Part shown: positions 17,179 through 25,145 of the stretch, in pieces
How positions within the stretch are numbered: position 1 is the first letter of the stretch
Layout of the letters: the number at the start of each line of letters is the position of its first letter
DNA from: Cupriavidus taiwanensis
GTDB taxonomy: Bacteria; Pseudomonadota; Gammaproteobacteria; Burkholderiales; Burkholderiaceae
NCBI RefSeq assembly: GCF_900250075.1
Contig: NZ_LT977070.1
Coordinates: 2,240,734 to 2,304,733, forward strand
Length of the DNA: 64,000 nucleotides
Direction of reading: 5' to 3'
Position numbers and translations under genes: made by a program
Notes under the pieces: generated by a model
Databases searched by the model: none
Seen by the model: only the letters and a program-made list of their open reading frames with translations
Told to the model about the DNA's origin: nothing

Positions 17179-17303
17179 TGCTGCGTCTCGCTAAGAACGG
17201 GGCCCTCGCAAGGAGGGCCGGAGAATCTGAGGTAACCCAACATTCTAGCATGTTGCGGCGCAAGAAGCGTTGACCGGAACCGCCCCTGGCCTAGGGAAAA
17301 CAT

Positions 17304-17342
17304 TTGCGGATTCCGCAATGAACAATTTCCTTTCTTGCGGAT
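17304..17342. promoter_or_regulatory. Probable operator of the marR-efflux operon
   Basis: A perfect inverted repeat TTGCGGA-T-TCCGCAA at 17304-17318 is followed by a direct copy of the half-site, TTGCGGAT, at 17335-17342, exactly 31 bases (about three helical turns) away. It lies 50-88 bases before the MarR-family gene, a usual place for an autoregulatory MarR operator. Binding itself is inferred. Confidence 0.6.
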
Positions 17343-17391
17343 CGTTAAACGTGAACATATATTTGCCACAGCAAAGATTGCAAAGGCAAAG

Positions 17392-17874
17392 ATGTCACAA
17401 GCCCCCTCTCCCATGCCGCCAGCCACGCCGGGCGGCCTGTTCGATCCCGCCCAGTACCATATGTGCGACAGCGTCGGCTATCTGATGCAACGGGCCAAGA
17501 ACATGCTGGCGCACGGCGTCGAACAGGAGGTCGGCAGCCTGGACATCACCCACGCCCAGGCAAGCTGCCTGATGATGCTGGCCACCGGCCGTGCCTCGAC
17601 CGTCACCGACCTGGGCCGCGAATTGAACACCGACATGGGCTCGGTCACGCGTCTGCTCAGCCGCATGGAAAAACGCGGCCTGATCGAGCGCCGCCGCCGC
17701 GACGCCGACCGCCGCGTGGTCGACCTGTCGGTGACGCCGCAGGGCCAGGAACTGGTGCAGCAACTGCCGGCAATCTTCTGCAAGGTCCTTGCGCACCACT
17801 TTCGAGGTTTTTCCGAAGACGAGATCCAGTTGCTGCGCAGCATGCTGCGGCGGGTCATCGCCAACAGCGGGTAG
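17392..17874 (+). CDS. MarR-family transcriptional regulator
   Basis: A 160-residue winged-helix regulator from ATG 17392 (MSQAPSPMPP). The DNA-binding core is ASTVTDLGRELNTDMGSVTRLLSRMEKRGLIERRRRDADRRVVDLSVTPQG-type sequence at about residues 65-115, with an RRDADRR wing. Dimerisation helices flank it. The ribosome site is weak (AAAGGCAAAG). It is the first gene of an operon encoding a tripartite efflux pump, the same setting as E. coli emrRAB, and so is probably a drug-responsive repressor of that operon. Inducer unknown. Confidence 0.9.
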   Translation: MSQAPSPMPPATPGGLFDPAQYHMCDSVGYLMQRAKNMLAHGVEQEVGSLDITHAQASCLMMLATGRASTVTDLGRELNTDMGSVTRLLSRMEKRGLIERRRRDADRRVVDLSVTPQGQELVQQLPAIFCKVLAHHFRGFSEDEIQLLRSMLRRVIANSG

Positions 17875-17983
17875 CAGGCTGCGCGCCGGACTTCCGGCAC
17901 GCCAGATCGTCCGCGTCGGCCGGCCCGGCCGGACACCGTCAGCAGCCCGTAGACACCGTATGGCTCCGCCACGGAGCAACACC

Positions 17984-19540
17984 ATGAAACCAGTTCTTTC
18001 CTTCCGATTTAACCGGCCTGCCAGTTCCCGCAAGCTGGCGCGCGGCGTCGGCACGCTGGCGCTGACCGCGATCGCGGCCGCGGCGCTGGCCGGCTGCGCG
18101 GCGCTTGGCAATTCGCACAGCACCCAGACCATGGCCGATCCGGCCGCGATGGCGACTTCGCAAACCCTGCCCGGCGAGCACGGCCAGTGGCCGTCGCAGG
18201 ACTGGGTCGCCCAGTTCAAGGACCCGCAGCTGAGCGCGCTGGTCGACGAAGCGGTCAAGGACAATCCCAGCCTGCAGGCGGCCTTTGCCCGGGTGGAAGC
18301 GTCGCGGGCCATGGCCGAGGCCACGCGCAGCGCGCTCTACCCGCACCTGGAGTTCGAAGGCAGCCTGATCCGCCAGCGCTTCTCCGAGAAGGATCTGTTC
18401 GAAGGCACGCCGCTGGCGGGCTCGTGGCAGAACCAGTCGCGCCTGCAGGTGGGCTTGTCCTATGACTTCGACTTCTGGGGCAAGCATCACGATGCGCTCG
18501 AAGCCGCGCTGTCGGATGACCGCGCCGCCGAGGCCGAAAGCCAGGCCGCGCGCCTGATCCTGGCAACGTCGATCTCGCGCAATTACGCGCGCCTGGCCGC
18601 GCTGTATGCGCAGCGCGACGTGGCCGAGCGCGCCATCGCCCAGCGCCGCGACCTGACCGAGCTGTCGCGCCAGCGCCTCGCCGCCGGACTGGACACGCAG
18701 GTGGAAACCACCCAGGCGCGCGGCACGGTGGCGGCCTCGCAGACCGACCTGCAGCGCGTCGACGAAGAGATCGCGCTGGCCCGCAACCAGCTCGCCGCGC
18801 TGCTGGGCAAGGGCCCGGACCGCGGCCTGCAGATCCAGCCGCCGGTATTGCTGGCCCAGGCTACGCCCACCCTGCCCGACGACCTGACCATCGGCCTGCT
18901 GGGCCGTCGCCCTGACCTGGTGGCGGCGCGCTGGCGCGTCGAGGCGGCATCCAAGGACATCAACGTCGCCAGGAAGGAATTCCTGCCCGACGTCAGCCTG
19001 ACCGCCTTTGCCGGCCTCGCCGCGCTGGATCCTTCGAACCTGCTGATGGGCATCAGCCGCACCTTCGGCATCGGTCCGACCGTGCGCCTGCCGATCTTCG
19101 AGGGCGGCAGGCTGCGCGCCAACCTGAAGGGCAAGTACGCCGGCTACGACATTGCCGTGGCCAACTACAACCAGGCGCTGGTCGATGCCCTGCGCGAGAC
19201 CGCCGATGTCATGACCAGCATCCGCAGCGTCGACAAGCAGATCCAGACCCAGCGCGAAGCGCTGGACCTGGCCGAGCACGCCTACGCGCTGGCCACCACG
19301 CGCTACAAGGCCGGGCTCGGGACGCAGCTGACCGTGCTCAACGCGGAAAGCAACGTGCTGCAGCAGCGCCGCCTGGCGACCGACCTGCAGGCGCGGCGGC
19401 TGGACCTGCAGATGGGCCTGATGAAGGCGCTCGGCGGCGGCTACCAGGAGCCGGCCGAAGGCCACGAGAGCGTCGCCCATGGTCCGGCGCGGCAGCCCGG
19501 CCACACCCAGGGCCACACCCAGGCGGGCGCCCGCGGCTGA
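17984..19540 (+). CDS. Efflux outer-membrane lipoprotein, NodT/OprM family
   Basis: TolC-like outer-membrane channel of 518 residues. ATG 17984 is chosen for its GGAG site; an in-frame ATG lies at 17959. A lipoprotein signal ends at LAGC (about residue 37). Two OEP repeats follow: long coiled-coil helices such as QAAFARVEASRAMAEATRSA and WRVEAASKDINVARKEFLPD, with the characteristic LGRRPDLVAARW motif between. The His-rich tail GHESVAHG...GHTQGHTQAGARG is unusual. Encoded between the MarR regulator and the EmrA/EmrB pair, so it should be the outer-membrane partner. Confidence 0.93.
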   Translation: MKPVLSFRFNRPASSRKLARGVGTLALTAIAAAALAGCAALGNSHSTQTMADPAAMATSQTLPGEHGQWPSQDWVAQFKDPQLSALVDEAVKDNPSLQAAFARVEASRAMAEATRSALYPHLEFEGSLIRQRFSEKDLFEGTPLAGSWQNQSRLQVGLSYDFDFWGKHHDALEAALSDDRAAEAESQAARLILATSISRNYARLAALYAQRDVAERAIAQRRDLTELSRQRLAAGLDTQVETTQARGTVAASQTDLQRVDEEIALARNQLAALLGKGPDRGLQIQPPVLLAQATPTLPDDLTIGLLGRRPDLVAARWRVEAASKDINVARKEFLPDVSLTAFAGLAALDPSNLLMGISRTFGIGPTVRLPIFEGGRLRANLKGKYAGYDIAVANYNQALVDALRETADVMTSIRSVDKQIQTQREALDLAEHAYALATTRYKAGLGTQLTVLNAESNVLQQRRLATDLQARRLDLQMGLMKALGGGYQEPAEGHESVAHGPARQPGHTQGHTQAGARG

Positions 19541-19584
19541 TCCGCGCACCCGGTGATCGCAGACAAGATTATCCAGAAGACATC

Positions 19585-20853
19585 ATGAGCAACAACCAGC
19601 AAGCGGCCGGCACCAACACCCCCCAGCAAGCCACGGCCACCCCTCCCAACGGCAAGCGCAAGCGCATGCTGCTGTCGCTGACCGCGGCGATCGTGGTCGC
19701 CGGCATCGGCTACGGCGTGTACTGGGGACTGTATGCCCGCCATTTCGAAAGCACCGACGACGCCTATGTCGCCGGCAACGTGGTCCAGGTCACGCCGCTG
19801 GTGGCTGGCACCGTCGTGTCGATCGCGGCCGACGACACCCAGCTGGTCACAGCCGGCCAGCCGCTGATCCAGCTCGACCGCGCCGACACGCAGGTGGCGC
19901 TGGAACAGGCCGAGGCCCAGCTGGCACAGGCCGTGCGCGAAGTGCGCACGCTCTACGTCAACAACGGCTCGCTGGCGGCCAACGTGGCGCTGCGCGAAGC
20001 CGACGTGGCCAAGGCCCGCGACGACCTGCGCCGGCGCCAAGCCATCGCCGGCTCGGGCGCGGTGTCGAATGAAGAGATCTCGCACGCGCAAGCCGCGCTC
20101 AAGGGCGCCGAGTCGGCGCTGCTGGCCGCGCGCGAGCAGCTGGCATCGAACCAGGTGCTGACCGACCAGACCACGGTCGAGAACCACCCCAACGTGCAGC
20201 GCGCCGCCGCCAACCTGCGCTCGGCCTACCTGTCGTTCGCGCGCTCGGCGCTGCCCGCGCCGGTGACCGGCTACGTCGCCAAGCGCTCGGTGCAGGTCGG
20301 CCAGCGCGTGGCCGCCGGCGCGCCGCTGATGGCGGTGGTGCCGCTGGACCAGGTCTGGGTCGATGCCAACTTCAAGGAAGTGCAGATCACGCATATGCGC
20401 ATCGGCCAGCCCGTGACGCTGGAAGCCGACGTCTATGGCTCCAGGGTCGAATACCGCGGCAAGGTCGCCGGCTTCTCGGCCGGCACCGGCTCGGCGTTTT
20501 CGCTGCTGCCGGCGCAGAACGCCACCGGCAACTGGATCAAGGTGGTGCAGCGCCTGCCGGTGCGTATCGCGCTGGATCCGCAGCAGCTCAAGGACCACCC
20601 GCTGCGCGTGGGCCTGTCGATGACGGTCAAGGTCGACGTGCGCCGCGAGGAAGGCGCCGCCATGGCCGCCGCCGCGCCGGCCAGGCCGATGCAGACCGAC
20701 GTCTATGACAAGGTGGCGCAGGATGCCGACCAGCTGATCGCGCGCATCATCGCCGCCAACAACGGCGGCCGCGGCACCGGCCTGTCCTCGGCCAGCGCCG
20801 CTCACGCCAACGCCGCCAAGTCCCCCAAGTCCGCCAAGCCCGCCAATACCTGA
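19585..20853 (+). CDS. HlyD/EmrA-type membrane fusion protein
   Basis: Periplasmic adaptor (422 residues) linking the MFS pump to the outer-membrane channel. It has a cytoplasmic polar N-terminus, one membrane anchor (about residues 28-50, MLLSLTAAIVVAGIGYGVYW), then STDDAYVAGNVVQVTPLVAG, the EmrA hallmark lipoyl half-motif, a helical hairpin, the second half-motif APVTGYVAKRSVQVGQRV, and a beta-barrel domain with WVDANFKEVQITHMRIGQPV. The C-terminus is Ala/Lys-rich. It is 44 bases after the channel gene and two bases before the MFS gene. Confidence 0.95.
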   Translation: MSNNQQAAGTNTPQQATATPPNGKRKRMLLSLTAAIVVAGIGYGVYWGLYARHFESTDDAYVAGNVVQVTPLVAGTVVSIAADDTQLVTAGQPLIQLDRADTQVALEQAEAQLAQAVREVRTLYVNNGSLAANVALREADVAKARDDLRRRQAIAGSGAVSNEEISHAQAALKGAESALLAAREQLASNQVLTDQTTVENHPNVQRAAANLRSAYLSFARSALPAPVTGYVAKRSVQVGQRVAAGAPLMAVVPLDQVWVDANFKEVQITHMRIGQPVTLEADVYGSRVEYRGKVAGFSAGTGSAFSLLPAQNATGNWIKVVQRLPVRIALDPQQLKDHPLRVGLSMTVKVDVRREEGAAMAAAAPARPMQTDVYDKVAQDADQLIARIIAANNGGRGTGLSSASAAHANAAKSPKSAKPANT

Positions 20854-20855
20854 TC

Positions 20856-22478
20856 ATGGCCACCTCCCCATCCGCCGCACCGGCCGCGCCCGCGGCGCAG
20901 CCGGGCGCCGGCCCGGCGCCGGCGCGGGCCCTGCCGCAGCAGCCGCAGCCCCTGACCGGCGGCAAGCTGGTGCTCGGCACCATCGCGCTGTCGCTGGCCA
21001 CGTTCATGAACGTGCTGGACTCGTCGATCGCCAACGTGTCGATCCCGGCGATCTCGGGCGACCTGGGCGTGGCGCCCAACCAGGGCACCTGGGTCATCAC
21101 CTCGTTCGCGGTGGCCAATGCGATCTCGGTGCCGCTGACCGGCTGGCTGACCACGCGCTTCGGCGCGGTGCGGCTGTTCATCACCTCGATCCTGCTGTTC
21201 GTGCTGGCGTCGTGGCTGTGCGGGGTCGCGCCGAACCTGGAGACGCTGCTGGCCGCGCGCGTGCTGCAGGGAGCGGTGGCCGGGCCGATGATCCCGCTGT
21301 CGCAGTCGCTGCTGCTGTCGAGCTATCCGCCCGCGAAGAGCACCATGGCGCTGGCGCTATGGGGCATGACCACGCTGGTGGCACCGATCATGGGCCCGCT
21401 GCTGGGCGGCTGGATCTCCGACAACATGACCTGGCCGTGGATCTTCTACATCAACGTGCCGGTAGGCATCGTCACCGCCTACGCCACCTGGGCCATCTAC
21501 AAGGACCGCGAGACCCCCACCAAGGTGCTGCCGATCGACCGCATCGGCCTGGCGCTGCTGGTGATCTGGGTGGGCTCGATGCAGCTGATGCTGGACAAGG
21601 GCAAGGAGCTGGACTGGTTCCACTCGACCGAGATCGTGGTGCTGACGCTGGTGGCGATCGTCGGCTTCCTGTTCTTCCTCGCCTGGGAAACCTATGAGAA
21701 GCATCCCATTGTCGATATCAGCCTGTTCAAGGGCCGCAACTTCAGTTCCGGCGTGGTCGCGATCTCGGTGGCGTACGGGCTGTTCTTCGGCAACCTGGTG
21801 ATCCTGCCGCTGTGGCTGCAGACCATCGTCGGCTATACCGCGACCGACGCGGGCATCGTGATGGCGCCGGTCGGCATCTTCGCGATCCTGCTGTCGCCGG
21901 TGATCGGGCGCAACCTGCCGAAGATGGATGCACGCTGGGTCGCCACCGCGGCCTTCATCACCTTCGGCATCGTCAGCCTGATGCGCTCGGGCTTCACCAC
22001 GCAGGTCGATACCTGGACGCTGATGGTGCCCACGCTGATCCAGGGCGCGGCCATGGCGATGTTTTTCATCCCGCTGACTTCGATCATCCTGTCAGGGCAG
22101 CCGCCGGAAAAGATCCCCGCCGCCTCGGGCCTGTCGAACTTCGTGCGGATCACCTTCGGCGGCATCGGCGCGTCGGTCTCGACCACCGTCTGGGAGAACC
22201 GTTCGGCCCTGCACCACGCGCAACTGGTCGAGCACGCCAACCCGTACAACCCGGCCTACACCGACCAGCTCAACCACCTGATGCAGATGGGCATGAGCCA
22301 GGCGCAGGCGGTCGGCGTGATCGAGCGCAATATCACCCAGCAGGCCGCCATGCTCGGTGCCAACGACATCTTCTGGATCTCGGGCGTGCTGTTCTTCGCG
22401 CTGATCGGCTTTGTCTGGCTGACGCGGCCGGCCAGGGGCGGCGGTGGCGGCTCGGCGGACGCGATGGCGGCGCATTGA
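20856..22478 (+). CDS. DHA2 (EmrB/QacA) family MFS multidrug transporter
   Basis: Proton-driven inner-membrane exporter of 540 residues with 14 predicted membrane helices. DHA2 motifs: LDSSIANVSIPAISGDLGV in helix 1 (motif D1), WLTTRFGAVRLF (motif A), RVLQGAVAGPMIPLSQ (motif B) and the antiporter motif C region MGPLLGGWISD. The N-terminal 30 residues are an Ala/Pro/Gln-rich linker. The start lies two bases after the adaptor gene, so translation is probably coupled. It ends the operon before a strong terminator. Likely substrates are hydrophobic drugs or aromatic acids; not determinable here. Confidence 0.95.
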   Translation: MATSPSAAPAAPAAQPGAGPAPARALPQQPQPLTGGKLVLGTIALSLATFMNVLDSSIANVSIPAISGDLGVAPNQGTWVITSFAVANAISVPLTGWLTTRFGAVRLFITSILLFVLASWLCGVAPNLETLLAARVLQGAVAGPMIPLSQSLLLSSYPPAKSTMALALWGMTTLVAPIMGPLLGGWISDNMTWPWIFYINVPVGIVTAYATWAIYKDRETPTKVLPIDRIGLALLVIWVGSMQLMLDKGKELDWFHSTEIVVLTLVAIVGFLFFLAWETYEKHPIVDISLFKGRNFSSGVVAISVAYGLFFGNLVILPLWLQTIVGYTATDAGIVMAPVGIFAILLSPVIGRNLPKMDARWVATAAFITFGIVSLMRSGFTTQVDTWTLMVPTLIQGAAMAMFFIPLTSIILSGQPPEKIPAASGLSNFVRITFGGIGASVSTTVWENRSALHHAQLVEHANPYNPAYTDQLNHLMQMGMSQAQAVGVIERNITQQAAMLGANDIFWISGVLFFALIGFVWLTRPARGGGGGSADAMAAH

Positions 22479-22502
22479 GCGCGCGGTTCCAGGAGGCATG
22501 GA

Positions 22503-22530
22503 ATGGCCCCGGTTCGGGGCCATTTTTTTT
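22503..22530 (+). terminator. Terminator after the efflux operon
   Basis: ATGGCCCCG, three-base loop, CGGGGCCAT, then eight T, 25 bases after the MFS gene. Confidence 0.92.
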
Positions 22531-22558
22531 GCCCGTATTCGGCCAGGGAAATTTCCCC

Positions 22559-22587
22559 TTGTGTTCCGCCACCCATCGCCCTATGAT
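22559..22587 (+). promoter_or_regulatory. Predicted sigma-70 promoter of the iclR-pepE-DUF1177-aroM operon
   Basis: TTGTGT (22559-22564), a 17-base spacer, and TATGAT (22582-22587). The start would be near 22594, so the triple operator at 22603-22630 falls just after the start site, where bound protein should block elongation or open-complex escape. Confidence 0.65.
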
Positions 22588-22602
22588 TTGCCAACCGAAT
22601 TA

Positions 22603-22630
22603 CGGAACCCAGGTTCCGAAAAACGGAACC
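22603..22630. promoter_or_regulatory. Triple half-site operator, probably for the adjacent IclR regulator
   Basis: Three alternating half-sites: CGGAACC (22603-22609), GGTTCCG (22612-22618) and CGGAACC (22624-22630). They form two overlapping palindromes with spacers of two and five bases. IclR-family operators are often such CGGAACC-like inverted repeats. The site lies 30 bases before the regulator start. Confidence 0.7.
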
Positions 22631-22659
22631 TCAGCAAACAACTTAGGCGGAGAGCCGAA

Positions 22660-23448
22660 GTGAGCATTCTTGAAGGCGTGGAGAGCGTGCTGGACCTGTT
22701 CGGTCACGGCCGCCACGAGATCACGTTCAACGATGTGCTGGATGAACTGGGCCTGGCCAAGAGCTCGGCATCGCGCCTGCTGGCCCAGATGGTCCGCTAC
22801 CGGCTGCTTGAACTGCAGCCGGCCACGCGACGCTATCGCCCGGGCACACTGGTGATCCGCGCGGCGCATGCGGCCACGCAGGCGCATCCCTTCGACGACC
22901 AATGCCGCGAGATCCTCGCCGCGTTGTCGGACTCGACCGGCTTCACGGCCTACCTGTCGATGCTCGACGGCACCGACACCGTGGTGCTGCAGCGCCTGAA
23001 CGGCAGCAACCCGGTGCAGGTGCTGTCGCCGCCGGGCGCGCGACGCCCGGCCTTCACCACCGCCATGGGCCGCGTGCTGCTGTCGCGCCTGCCCGAAACC
23101 GAATTCAGCGCGCGCTATGGCGCCAGCGGCACCCGCAAGCTGCCCGACGCACCGGCCGGATGTCCGGCCACCGTGTCTGAGCTGCGCGAGCGCGTGGCCA
23201 CGGCCCGCGCCGAGCGCAGCGCCATCGCCGTCAACGAAGGCATGCCGGGCATCGGCGCCGTTGCCACCACGCTGGCGGACCCGCTCTCGGGAGACGTGCG
23301 CGGGCTGTGCCTGTCCTTCACCGCGATGCAGGTCAGCCAGGCCCAGGCACGCGCGTTGCGCGAAACGCTGGTGCAGGCGGTGGCGCCGGTCGGGCAGCGC
23401 CTGGGCGATCCGCTCTGGCGCCATCCCGGCGACACCGCCACCAAATAG
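22660..23448 (+). CDS. IclR-family transcriptional regulator
   Basis: A 262-residue regulator with a GTG start at 22660 and GGCGGAG ten bases upstream; the open frame to 22444 passes through the promoter and a terminator and is not used. The N-terminal winged helix (ITFNDVLDELGLAKSSASRLLAQMVRYRLLEL, about residues 18-49) is followed by the IclR effector domain with GTDTVVLQRLNGSNPVQV and TTAMGRVLLSRL, and a C-terminal EGMPGIGAVATTLADPLSG segment. It heads a co-directional operon with pepE, DUF1177, aroM and a Bug gene, which it probably controls along with itself. Confidence 0.92.
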   Translation: MSILEGVESVLDLFGHGRHEITFNDVLDELGLAKSSASRLLAQMVRYRLLELQPATRRYRPGTLVIRAAHAATQAHPFDDQCREILAALSDSTGFTAYLSMLDGTDTVVLQRLNGSNPVQVLSPPGARRPAFTTAMGRVLLSRLPETEFSARYGASGTRKLPDAPAGCPATVSELRERVATARAERSAIAVNEGMPGIGAVATTLADPLSGDVRGLCLSFTAMQVSQAQARALRETLVQAVAPVGQRLGDPLWRHPGDTATK

Positions 23449-23469
23449 TCATCCCGGCAGCTCAATCCC

Positions 23470-24180
23470 ATGGAACTCCTGTTACTCAGCAACTCCTCCA
23501 GCGACGCGGGCTACCTCGTCCACGCCCACGACGCGATCCGCGAACTGGCCGGCGGGCGCGCCCGTGCCTGCTTCCTGCCGTTCGCCGGCGTCACGCGCGA
23601 CTGGGACAGCTATGAAGCGCTGTTGCGCGACGCGCTGGCTCCGGCCGGCATTGCAGCGCATTCGCCGCACCGGCTCTCCGATGCGGACTGCGTGCGGGCG
23701 GTGGAAGCGGCCGAACTGATCGTCATCGGTGGCGGCAACACCTTCCGGTTGCTGCAATGCCTGCGCGAGCGCGGCCTGCTGCCGGTGATTGCACGCCAGG
23801 TGGCCGCGGGCGCGGCACGCTATATCGGCTGGAGCGCCGGCACCAATGTCGCCTGCCCCACCATCCGCACCACCAATGACATGCCGGTCGCCGACCCCGG
23901 CGGCCTCGATGCGCTCGGGCTGGTGCCGTTCCAGGTCAATCCGCACTACTTCAACCTGGTGGTGCCCGGCTTCCGCGGCGAAACGCGCGACCAGCGGCTG
24001 GCCGAGTTCACGGTGCTGCAGCCGCAGACGCCGGTGCTGGGCTTGCCCGAAGGCAACTGGGTGCGGGTCTCGGGCGATCACATGGAGATGGGCGGCGCGC
24101 ATGGCGCACGCTGGTTCCTTGGCCAGCAGATCGTGGACGTCGCGCCCGGCGCTTTGTCAGTGCCGGCCGCTGCCCTCTGA
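23470..24180 (+). CDS. pepE: Peptidase E-like dipeptidase (peptidase family S51)
   Basis: Cytoplasmic serine dipeptidase of 236 residues, matching E. coli PepE in length (229) and motifs. PepE cleaves dipeptides with N-terminal aspartate. The predicted triad is Ser122 in GWSAGTN, Asp137 in TTNDMP and His159 in NPHYF, corresponding to Ser120, Asp135 and His157. The glycine-rich IVIGGGNTF segment (residues 84-92) is also family-typical. The start is 21 bases after the IclR gene. The presence of DUF1177 and AroM next to it suggests a shared, uncharacterised pathway. Confidence 0.9.
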   Translation: MELLLLSNSSSDAGYLVHAHDAIRELAGGRARACFLPFAGVTRDWDSYEALLRDALAPAGIAAHSPHRLSDADCVRAVEAAELIVIGGGNTFRLLQCLRERGLLPVIARQVAAGAARYIGWSAGTNVACPTIRTTNDMPVADPGGLDALGLVPFQVNPHYFNLVVPGFRGETRDQRLAEFTVLQPQTPVLGLPEGNWVRVSGDHMEMGGAHGARWFLGQQIVDVAPGALSVPAAAL

Positions 24181-24221
24181 GCCTCGCCATCCAGTCAAGC
24201 AAGCAAGGAACCCCAAGCAAG

Positions 24222-25145
24222 ATGTCCATCAAGCAGGTAATCGAATCGATCGAGCTGCTGTCCGCAGCCAACGTCGCCGGCGAGACCGTTGCCACGTTGT
24301 TGCGCGCACGCGGCATCCGCGACGTCACGGTGACACGCGTGGAAGAGAACGGCCTTTACACCGACTTCCTCGCCTGCACCCTGCCCGGCCGCAATCCCGA
24401 CGCGCCTGCGCTGGGCGTGGTCGGCCGCCTGGGCGGCGTCGGTGCGCGCCCGGCCGTGACGGGCCTGGTGTCCGATGCCGACGGCGCCATCGTCGCCGTC
24501 GCCACCGCGCTCAAGCTGGCCGACATGGCCGCCAGCGGCGATGTGCTGGCCGGCCCGGTGCGGATCCATACCCACATCTGCCCGCACGCCGCCACGCGGC
24601 CGCACCAGCCGGTGCCAATGATGAAATCGCCCTTCGCGATGCGCACGATGATGTCGCACGAGGTGCATCCCGACATGGCGGCGATCCTGTCGGTCGACAC
24701 CACCCGCGGCAACCGCTTCGTCAACCGCCGCGGCGTGGCGCTGACGCCGGTGGCCAAGGAAGGCTGGCTGCTGCGCCTGCCGGAGCGGATGCTGGACCTG
24801 ATGGGCTGGGTCAGCGGCGAACTGCCGTCGGTGCTGCCGCTGACCACGCAGGACATCACGCCGTATGAGAATGGCCTGTGGCATGTCAATTCGATCATGC
24901 AGCCGGCTATCGTCACCGCCGCCCCGGTCGTCGGTGTAGCGCTGACCGCGCAGACCACCGTGCCCGGATGCGCCACCGGCGTCACCAACGCCTTCGACAT
25001 CGATGTGGCGACGCGCTTCTGCATCGAGGTCGCCAAGCAGTTCGGCCAGGGCCAGTGCGCCTTCTACGATGCCGAGGAATGGGCCGAGCTGCAGCGGCGC
25101 TACGGCTCGCTCGCGCACTTGCAGACCGTCGGGGCCGCAGCATGA
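24222..25145 (+). CDS. DUF1177 family protein
   Basis: A 307-residue soluble protein that I recognise as DUF1177, a family with no proven function that often sits near aroM-like and peptidase genes. The N-terminus is SIKQVIESIELLSAANVAGE. A central motif set has conserved His and Cys: RIHTHICPHAATRPHQPVP (near residues 113-131), MMSHEVHPDM and the C-terminal TTVPGCATGVTNAFDID. The His/Cys cluster suggests metal or thiol chemistry, but that is inference. No signal peptide. Its stop overlaps the AroM start (ATGA), so the two are translationally coupled. Confidence 0.85.
   Translation: MSIKQVIESIELLSAANVAGETVATLLRARGIRDVTVTRVEENGLYTDFLACTLPGRNPDAPALGVVGRLGGVGARPAVTGLVSDADGAIVAVATALKLADMAASGDVLAGPVRIHTHICPHAATRPHQPVPMMKSPFAMRTMMSHEVHPDMAAILSVDTTRGNRFVNRRGVALTPVAKEGWLLRLPERMLDLMGWVSGELPSVLPLTTQDITPYENGLWHVNSIMQPAIVTAAPVVGVALTAQTTVPGCATGVTNAFDIDVATRFCIEVAKQFGQGQCAFYDAEEWAELQRRYGSLAHLQTVGAAA

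Noticed and set aside
22444..22659. ATG at 22444 as the start of the IclR regulator
   Set aside because: That frame runs through the terminator of the efflux operon and the operator palindromes; the GTG at 22660 with a good ribosome site gives the normal family length.
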